A stretch of 64,000 bases of DNA from Bimuria novae-zelandiae CBS 107.79 (taxonomy: Eukaryota > Ascomycota > Dothideomycetes > Pleosporales > Didymosphaeriaceae). The notes below the pieces were generated by a model. The model searched no databases and had not been told where the DNA came from. It saw only the letters and a program-made list of their open reading frames with translations. Of this stretch, positions 57,271 through 64,000 are shown in pieces. Position 1 is the stretch's first letter; the number at the start of each line of letters is the position of its first letter. The stretch covers positions 470,190 through 534,189 of the forward strand of contig ML976686.1 of NCBI GenBank assembly GCA_010015655.1, given 5' to 3'. A program made the position numbers and the translations under genes.

Positions 57271-58798
57271 GGCTCCGACACTCGATTCCTCTTTGCTTCT
57301 GGACTTAGACTTCGAAGTAGTGGCAGTGCTGAAACGATGGTATAGGGGTAACGGGCAAGAAAAAGTAGCGTATACAATTTTGTGCAAATTGAATGAATAA
57401 TATATTTTGGGATGATATCAGAGTCTGAACACACAATGCGAGTTTCCTTTGTTATTTTCTTTCGATGTTTGTGCGATGATGCCAATCGGCTCCACTTGCA
57501 TTGCTTTCGCACTCCGGAGACTTGTAAGCTGAACGGATGGCACAAGAAAGTTGCACCAATAAAGATATTCAGACGTGACAATAACCGTAGCTTTGGTGTT
57601 GACGTTGTCCACGCGATGTTCGCGTTCGGAATAACGTTCTGCCTTGACGCCATTCTCCCCCGTCGTTTACAGAACCGATCGGATGAAACGCTGCTGCCCT
57701 CCTTGGCAGGAGCAGTCCTGTTACTATTGATGGGGAGGTCTCCACAACGATATTGATGGGAGTTGGGCATTATGAAAAGCGCCCCAAAGCAGGCATTGTT
57801 TGCCGTTCTCGCTCGCTTTCGGGACGGACTGGAAGCACCCTAGTATCCGGGAGACCCGCCCCGCATCACCTGGTTGCTGCGCAGCGCTGCCAACGAACCG
57901 TACTCTTGGCGTACGGCTCGTGGTTCCGTACCGTGCACGTGCCACACGCTGGTCTTTTTCTCTCATAAAGACTGTCAAGTGAACTGTGCACGGTACGGAA
58001 TCACGAGCCGTACGCCAAGAATACGGTTCGTTGGCTGCGCTGCATGATGATCACCAGGACGACACGTCGACAATGAAGCCTACTGTCTTCTACCTGTCGT
58101 ACAACATCGAATTCCGAATCGGATATGACAGCTCTTGTACAGTCTTGGTTTTTTTCCTTCGTCGTGGGCTTAGTCCGCCCTACTATAGGTACCTATGGTA
58201 TAGGAGAAAACTCATGACATTACATGCGCTCGGCCCAAAGCTTCCGAATCGTATGGAGCTCACCTTTCACTCAACGTGGCTAAGGTTGCCCGTGCAGAGA
58301 TGCTTTACTTGAGTCGCTAGGGTGTGTACTGGGACGTACTGCGCGTGTCTTCGTGGCGAGCTGCCGTGCCACCAGTCGAACCACAACTCTACCATTTCTG
58401 AGCCTGTAAACACACTATTGAGCTATAAGCGTGCCAATCAGATCGCAATGCCGTTTTCGCGATACATGTTTTCACTTGCCAAGGGTGTTTCGGTCCAGGG
58501 CGCCCGTTTCTGCACCGTCGACGCCACCAGCCCCATCGAGCCTCGTCATAAATTGATCGCTCACACCATGTTTCCATCACCTCAGAATAGACGGAATTCA
58601 TGCACGCGATCTGCTTGGCCTTCAAGGTATATCTATGGAGCAGAGTCGCCATGTCTTTCCCGGCTTTACGACTTCTCGTTCTCCGTCCGTCGCCCCTTCC
58701 GTCAAGTTACCGGACGGGAAAGTCTATTCCTGGAAGTCGTTGACTTTTGTACATTCGCTTATTCTTTGCTTTAGTCTTTTTCTACAGCATTCTTCATA
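57271..58798. other. Intergenic region with inverted repeat; promoter of the chitin deacetylase gene
   Basis: No supported gene: long frames on both strands lack domains and overlap one another. It contains the inverted repeat at 57881-58043 and a pyrimidine-rich leader just before the ATG at 58799. Confidence 0.5.
57881..58043. repeat. Inverted repeat, 58-bp arms, 47-bp spacer
   Basis: Arms 57881-57938 and 57986-58043 are complementary with only three mismatches and no gap. They would fold into a long hairpin, or could be a MITE-like or foldback unit. The sequence is GC-normal. It lies about 760 bp upstream of the chitin deacetylase ATG. Confidence 0.92.
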
Positions 58799-61387
58799 AT
58801 GCGCGGTTTTATATTAATACAAGGCCTTGCGGCACTTTTCGCGTCCACGGCTTCAGCAGCCGCCTGCAGCTCCGCGCTCACGATCGATGATTTCTCCAAG
58901 TTTTCCAGCAACACGAACAACCTGGGCGAATGGACGAGCGACGATTCGAGCATGAGCTCGATCTCAGCTAAAAATGGAGTCCTCTCATTTACGCCTAACG
59001 CCAACGCCTATTTCTACGAGACTTTCCCTTGTCAGGCCGCGTCGGGTAATGGCTACAACTCGATTCAGTTCACCGTCAAGGGACCGAAGGGAAGTTCTAT
59101 GAACGTGGAGCTCCAGAGCAAGACGACGTGCTCTGCCTCAGGCTACAACTCCACCACGCTTCCTGTTACTGGTTTAACTGGTGAAACCCAGACGATCACG
59201 CTATCACTCAGTTCATTCCCTAGCACTACCAACGTCAATGCTATCACCGGCATCGTCTGGTCCGGTTTTTCTGCCAACTCGGCGTGGGAGCTCAGCAGTG
59301 TCAAGTTTGGCTGTGGCAACGCTGCTTCTTCCACTCCGGTCTCTTCTAAAGCTTCGTCGGCGGCGCCATCAGTCACCAAAGACGCTGTTTCCTCCGCGCC
59401 CGCAAGCCAGAAATCTGGCACGCCGACCAAAGATGGAACCTGCGGCGGTACATCAGGGTACAATTGCCTCGGCTGGTCGCAAGGCGAATGCTGCTCGCAA
59501 TACGGGTGGTGCGGTTCTACCGACGGCTACTGCGGCACTGGCTGCAATTCCCTTTTCGGCAACTGCGCTGGTGCTGCTTCGTCCTCTGCCACCAAGGCCT
59601 CTGCCACCAAGGATGCTGTGTCCAGCACTCGTACCACCATGGTGACATCAACCCGTACAACTTTAACTACGTCTGCTTCCGCTTCAGCGTCTAGAACATG
59701 TTCCAACCTCCTCATCGACGACTGGGTCTCGCAGTCTCGTTTGACATTCCTGTTCTACAATGCTATGCTCCAACCCTCCTCGGACGATGCTACGATGTCC
59801 TCGCTTGTCGTCGGCTCACCTTTGTTTAACCGCGTTTCGATCAATCCCAAGGATACCAGCTCCTACTTCTATTCTCAATTTGACTGCGTCAATGCTAAGA
59901 ACATTTATGGCGGTATCTCGCTCAAGATTAAGGCTCCTAAGGGCACCACCTTCTCTGTTGAGCTCGACTCCTCTGCGACCTGCGACCCCACCAAAGCTGA
60001 TATGATCACTGTGACGACTGGGGACCTCGGATGGATATTTGACGGCACCGAGAAGCTGTATTCTATTCCTTTCAGCAAGTTTTCGGGCCTTGACAGCAGC
60101 AAGCTCACTACCATTCTCTTCGCCGGCTTCACCCAGCCGGTCTCTTTCGGCCCCATGGGTTTTTACTGCGGAAACACTGTTTCTGAGATAAAGGTCACTA
60201 CCACGAGCGCCGTTGCGGGTCCCTCGTCGACTGTAGCTGCTCCTAGCGGCACGGCCGCTGTTCTCGTAATTGACAAGTTCGCAAAGGCAGACAGCAACGC
60301 TCTTGGCTTTTGGCGCGGGTACGACGAAGGCATGAAGGTCACCATTAGCGGCTCTAAGGCAACTATTGTCTCCAACGATGCCGACTACTCTTTGTATACC
60401 CAGCTTTCTGCCTCGTGCACGGATTACAGCAAGTACAAGGGCTCATATCTGCACATTGCGTACTCTGGCAGCACCGCTTTCACTGTCGCTCTCCAGCAGC
60501 ACAACTCAAAATGTGACGACACTATTGCACCTTACCCTGAGACCTGGGACTCTCTTGAGGCATATCGCTACGCCAAGGACGGACATATCTACATGCCCAT
60601 CTCCCATTTCAGGATCGATCTTGCCCGCACCGTCGGCATCGCCATCAAGGGCTTCTACAAGGCCGATCAGGTCGTCCTCTCTACCATCGAGATTGTCCCA
60701 TCGGTTCCAGCCTCGCACAGCATTCCCAACAAGCTCGAGTCTGGCGACCTTGTCTTTGCGTGCAAGCGCCCCAACAGCTTCGCCTTCGCCATTGACGACG
60801 GTTCTCCGGAATATGCCCAGCAAGTTCTCAAGATTGTCAAGGAGGAGAACATCAAAGTCACCTTCTTCACCGTCGGTGCGCCCCTTCTCGACGAGTCCAC
60901 CAACCTCACGAATGTCTACCGCGAGATGGAGGCCGCCGGTCACCAGATTGCTCTACACTCGTACACTCACCCGAAGATGGAGGGTCTTCCGGACTACGCC
61001 GCCATCGACTGGGAATACAAGGAGGACATCGACACGGTCGCTAAGCAGTTCAACGGCCTACACACTAACTACTTCCGTCCGCCCTTCGGTACCGAGGGTG
61101 CGCGCATGCGCCAGCGTTTGGCACAGACACTCGGCGCTCCCCCGACCATCACCATGTGGAGCGTTGATGTGGAGGACTGGCTATGGGCGGAGACAGACAC
61201 GCCCGAGGAGCAGCTCAAAGCTTTTCAGCGCGATGTCAACAAGGGCGGCAACCTTGTCGTCATGCACTACCTCTACCCCAGCACTGTTGGCTACCTCCAG
61301 CAGTTCATCAAGATTGCGAAGGCCACGGGCAAGCAGCTGATGCGCGTGGATCAGTGCATGCAAGATCCCAATGCCCCGCCTTTGTAG
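58799..61387 (+). CDS. Secreted chitin deacetylase-like protein: CBM18 plus CE4 (NodB) domain, 862 aa
   Basis: This is an uninterrupted frame with a signal peptide (about 1-21). Three related beta-rich modules (about 26-172, 302-462 and 488-640, each opening with (L/V)xIDDF/W/KF and ending in an FxCG or similar strand) resemble carbohydrate-binding jelly-roll repeats. Between the first two is a CBM18 chitin-binding domain (about 215-256, eight Cys in the CGG..CC..YGWCG..YCG..C pattern) in Ser/Thr-rich linkers. The C-terminal CE4 domain (about 655-840) has D666-D667 (AIDDGS), the HSYTH metal motif (720-724), RPPFG (760-764), DVEDW (790-794) and H823 in VMHY, so catalytic and metal residues look complete; the first motif is IDDGS rather than the usual FDDGP. 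CE4 enzymes deacetylate chitin to chitosan at the cell wall. Three repeated modules and 862 residues make it much larger than common fungal deacetylases. Confidence 0.9.
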   Translation: MRGFILIQGLAALFASTASAAACSSALTIDDFSKFSSNTNNLGEWTSDDSSMSSISAKNGVLSFTPNANAYFYETFPCQAASGNGYNSIQFTVKGPKGSSMNVELQSKTTCSASGYNSTTLPVTGLTGETQTITLSLSSFPSTTNVNAITGIVWSGFSANSAWELSSVKFGCGNAASSTPVSSKASSAAPSVTKDAVSSAPASQKSGTPTKDGTCGGTSGYNCLGWSQGECCSQYGWCGSTDGYCGTGCNSLFGNCAGAASSSATKASATKDAVSSTRTTMVTSTRTTLTTSASASASRTCSNLLIDDWVSQSRLTFLFYNAMLQPSSDDATMSSLVVGSPLFNRVSINPKDTSSYFYSQFDCVNAKNIYGGISLKIKAPKGTTFSVELDSSATCDPTKADMITVTTGDLGWIFDGTEKLYSIPFSKFSGLDSSKLTTILFAGFTQPVSFGPMGFYCGNTVSEIKVTTTSAVAGPSSTVAAPSGTAAVLVIDKFAKADSNALGFWRGYDEGMKVTISGSKATIVSNDADYSLYTQLSASCTDYSKYKGSYLHIAYSGSTAFTVALQQHNSKCDDTIAPYPETWDSLEAYRYAKDGHIYMPISHFRIDLARTVGIAIKGFYKADQVVLSTIEIVPSVPASHSIPNKLESGDLVFACKRPNSFAFAIDDGSPEYAQQVLKIVKEENIKVTFFTVGAPLLDESTNLTNVYREMEAAGHQIALHSYTHPKMEGLPDYAAIDWEYKEDIDTVAKQFNGLHTNYFRPPFGTEGARMRQRLAQTLGAPPTITMWSVDVEDWLWAETDTPEEQLKAFQRDVNKGGNLVVMHYLYPSTVGYLQQFIKIAKATGKQLMRVDQCMQDPNAPPL

Positions 61388-61555
61388 AATGAGCCGGAGG
61401 GTGAAGAGGATTGGGAGGGTGAAGAGGATTGGGAGAGTGAAGAGGATTGGGAGGGTGAAGAGGATTGGGAGGGTGAAGAGGATTGGGAGGGTGAAGAGGA
61501 TTGGGAGGGTGATGAGTCGGAGGGTGACGAATGGAATGCTGATGATGGGCATTGA
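61388..61555 (+). other. In-frame acidic extension after the chitin deacetylase stop
   Basis: After TAG at 61385-61387 the same frame stays open for 55 codons to TGA at 61553-61555. It encodes about six EGEEDW repeats and a tail rich in Asp/Glu. It could be a former C-terminus cut off by a nonsense change, a readthrough extension, or a 3' UTR minisatellite that is open only because its 18-bp unit is a multiple of three. Confidence 0.6.
61396..61521. repeat. 18-bp minisatellite, six full units plus a partial one
   Basis: The unit GGAGGGTGAAGAGGATTG is repeated at 61396, 61414, 61432 (one change), 61450, 61468 and 61486, then a diverged unit from 61504. Confidence 0.95.
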
Positions 61556-61852
61556 TTGGAGTTGGAACGGGGCTTGGATATGATCGATGAGGACGGGTTA
61601 GGTGTAGCAAAAGCAACGTCCTATGTAAATCTTAATGTGTGCAAACGATCATTCATATGAAGCTCTTCTTAAAGTGTTCGTTCCTTAGCAATTGACCTCG
61701 GTGCCCCCAGTGTATGAGGATTTGACGCCCTGTCGTCACCCAGTCTTTCACTCTCATATCTAATGCACTTGCATCAGCCTTAGTGGTACCTGAAAGGTCT
61801 TTCACATATCTGTGGCAATGTGCTTCCTTCACTTCCATCAAATTCGACTTCT
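61556..61852. other. Region between convergent genes
   Basis: About 300 bp, probably 3' UTR of both the deacetylase and the cysteine-rich gene. No further gene is supported. Confidence 0.4.
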
Positions 61853-62660
61853 TCATTCCTTACATTCACCAGCTGGAAGGCCTTCGAACATTTAGCTCCA
61901 GTACTGCTCTGAGAATTCACGCCTTAACTTACCGTGCCATTCTGTGGCCTCGAACTGATCGGGTGAGATCCAGCAGTTCACAGCCGGTGGCGTGATCATC
62001 GACACCCACGTTGTATTTCCTCCGACCGCAGTTCCCTTCTTCCAGCACCCTACATCAACGTAACCATACTCTTGAGTGGCATACTCCTTCTGGCACGCCT
62101 CCTTCGTCAAGTCCGTGCAATTGCGACATACAAATGCCGTATTGTTGTATATATGCGGAGTCGCAATCTACACTTCGCATCAGCATCGCCCCTAGTGTTC
62201 CAGGAGAGGAGGAGAAGAAATTGGCCTCCCGTACCTGGTGATGTGGCGCTGGTCCACACCACTCCAACGCCTCAGTGAAATCGATATCCGCGCCTTCCTT
62301 GACGGCGTCTTCATGCAGCCAGCACCCCTCGCCTAGCGCTTTACCACCCTGGTCCGAATTGCCTACCCCGGGAGAAGAGAAAACCGGCTCGCCGAAGGAA
62401 CCGTTGGTATTTACCCAGAGGTATGTGAAGGACCCTTCGTTGTCGTTTAGCCGCCCTTTGTTATCTTGCATTGTGGAAGTTGTCCAGCAGGATACATTCA
62501 ATTTGACATTGCTGCCGAAGGAGTGCACGGAGTAGGGCATGTTGTCGGCGTGGATGCGGCATGGTGCTTGCGGTTCGGTCGTTATGGTGATGTAGGACGG
62601 ATATTTTGGGGCCCGATCGAATAGGGATAGTAGGGAGATGAGGTTGCTGAGCGGTGCCAT
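61853..62660 (-). CDS. Cysteine-rich protein, probably secreted, 3 exons, 229 aa
   Basis: Exons on the minus strand are 62235-62660, 61933-62167 and 61853-61881. Intron 1 (62168-62234) runs GTACGG...GTGTAG; intron 2 (61882-61932) runs GTAAGT, branch-like GCTAAAT, CGAAG. The frame is continuous and ends LPAGECKE. The N-terminus (MAPLSNLISLLSLF) is a weak signal peptide, so a missed upstream exon is possible. There are about ten Cys. Two segments look like internal repeats: VNVSCW-type LNVSCWTTST...GCWLHED in exon 1, and VDVGCWKKGTAVGGNTTW...NCWISPDQF in exon 2. That pattern (V-x-V-x-C-W ... G-N-x-T-W ... C-[WY]) resembles SH3b-like repeats of some secreted proteins, which is inference. The function is unknown. 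Confidence 0.65.
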
Positions 62661-63719
62661 GGTATTAGTATACTCGAATCCAAATCAGTGGTTGATCTCG
62701 ACACGCAACGATAATGCCCCGGGATGTGAGAGCAATATATATTCCCAAAAGATTTCATATTAAACGGCGACAATGTATCGCACGTGGAGTGCTGGTCGGA
62801 CGATCATCATCTATATTGCGGTTTTGATTACGTGCATGCGGAGTGCTGGTACGGTCAGCGATGTAGCTTTCGCGGCTATTTGGTTTCGTACGTAAATAGC
62901 CGGATGCGTTGCTTTCAATAGACACACAACCGCCAACCGTAAGAACCGTATGTATAGCTTAACCTGCAAGTGTGAGTAAGCCCAGAAGATTATTGTTTTC
63001 TCGTAGGGAAGTGACGTAAATGCATTAATACCGATTTTTGCCACCCATGGGGAGGGGGCAATGATGAATACTTTAATTGCAAGCGAATTCGACAGGATGG
63101 AACACAGAAGGTGATGCTGTTTAATGAAACCAGGGAAACCTATCAGGTACAATCAGGACCATTGAAATAAAGGGGTAGCGAGCAATTCCGTAAACGAGTG
63201 GTGCTCGCGCAGCTGCAGAGGCCATAAAGACCTTTCCCCGCTTAGAGCAATTCAGCGTTTGCAACACTCTTTCGTATCAAATTTTTCCATGTCTTTTGGG
63301 TCTAATCAGAGTTTGGCATGCTGCGCTCCGTATGGTATGTACGCATTCAAGCACGACAATGGAGAAACAATATCTTGGTCTTGCGTGTAGCAGCCTTTCG
63401 AGTCGACTATTAAGACAACGCCACCGGAGGAATTCTATCTTCTTAGTTGAAGGAATCTAGCAATATATTGGGTTACGGTAGTAAAACATTTATTGGGAGC
63501 AGCCTCGTGAACCAATCGCGCAGCTATGGGGTATAATGTCTCGTATAGTTGCCAAGTTGCATTTACCTAAGGCCATCGTAAATGAGATGCGCCACCATCA
63601 GCAAATCGAAACTTCTGTCGATGGAAGTATGTCTGCGTTTGATGAAGCAGGGTGAAGAAAGGATGAAAGATGATGGCAACAGGACGAGGGATTATGTAAT
63701 CACATACATTAACTAACGT
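62661..63719. other. Intergenic region, no supported gene
   Basis: Composition is normal. A minus-strand frame at 62811-63152 has no recognisable domain. The sequence next to 62660 likely holds the promoter of the cysteine-rich gene (AT-rich TATATATT near 62736). Confidence 0.5.
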
Positions 63720-64000
63720 GTTGGATCAGTAACCTGGCCACCCCACCAAGACGCGCCTAACACGTTAACTTTCTATTTTAACAATACCGTAGCCACGTCC
63801 ATTATAGTCTTTAAAAAAGGCAGAATTAGTTAAATTATTATATTTTATAGATTTAATCTGCGTCTATCTCTTTACCACTTTACTATATTGTTAGGATCTG
63901 TAATTAGCATCACCTAGCTAGGCTTCAGGGCACCTACGGGCTTTATGGCACTAATGGTGGCACAGTATAGAGAGAGTCACGTGACTGCTCGACTCGCTCG
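63720..64000. other. AT-rich, RIP-like sequence at the window edge
   Basis: Composition shifts to the TA-rich, CpA-poor style of the repeat blocks from about 63760 to 63920. The element cannot be identified from the visible part. Confidence 0.4.

Noticed and set aside
57243..57770. 175-codon minus-strand frame
   Set aside because: Overlaps exon 1 of the gene at 56224-57270 in another frame, with no domain or start context to support it.
60366..61340. 324-codon Arg/Ser/Thr-rich plus-strand frame
   Set aside because: Shadow of the chitin deacetylase in another frame; composition is that of frame-shifted GC-rich coding DNA.
61181..61616. Minus-strand frames with repeated Pro/Asn/Leu units
   Set aside because: Antisense readings of the 18-bp minisatellite and the deacetylase 3' end.

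Overview
The window is nuclear DNA of a filamentous ascomycete (Pezizomycotina). Short GT-AG introns of about 50-120 bp interrupt secreted-protein and enzyme genes, and a GT90/CAP10 glycosyltransferase and a CBM18 chitin deacetylase are present. Most of the window is transposon DNA with the signature of repeat-induced point mutation (RIP): C-to-T / G-to-A changes, CpA/TpG depletion, TpA excess, and many TAG/TAA stops in otherwise alignable reading frames. No tRNA, rRNA or CRISPR array was recognised by eye.

Layout. (1) 1-14123 is a nested retrotransposon block. A plus-strand Copia element (3318-14123, its left end outside or destroyed) is cut by a Gypsy element (1-3317), by a complete minus-strand Copia-type element (3360-9130, TSD AACAC), and by two solo LTRs (10633-10887, TSD AATAC; 12303-12754, TSD TATGG). 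(2) 14124-25830 is a gene island. It holds a truncated nuclease-like fragment, a SnoaL/DUF4440 gene with an in-frame stop, a secreted-protein gene split by a 5.2-kb Copia element (15228-20470, TSD TATCA), a second small secreted protein with a Kex2-type site, a GT90/CAP10 glycosyltransferase and one hypothetical gene. (3) 26166-54458 is the main transposon block: a Tc1-like element, a Fot1/pogo element, a Gypsy element (29992-43251) that contains a complete Gypsy (30782-38017, TSD CTAAC) and a solo LTR (TSD ATTAT), remnants of two more Gypsy elements, another solo LTR (TSD GTGAA), two divergent pogo elements that share one TA, and a 3.4-kb TIR transposon carrying an IS630/Tc1-type transposase plus an unrelated accessory ORF. 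(4) 54459-63700 is a second gene island: a Q-rich nuclear-type protein, a 58-bp-arm inverted repeat, a large multidomain chitin deacetylase followed by an in-frame acidic minisatellite, and a cysteine-rich protein with likely secretion. The last ~280 bases look like the start of more RIP-mutated sequence.

Together the window looks like a two-compartment genome: small GC-normal islands rich in secreted and cell-wall-modifying proteins between AT-rich RIP-mutated repeat blocks. Insertion order can be read from the target-site duplications. The cleanest biological event is inactivation of a secreted-protein gene by one retrotransposon insertion; its exons on both sides still splice into one open frame. 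All splice sites, domain assignments and RIP calls were made by eye from the sequence and from recall of protein families; no search was run.
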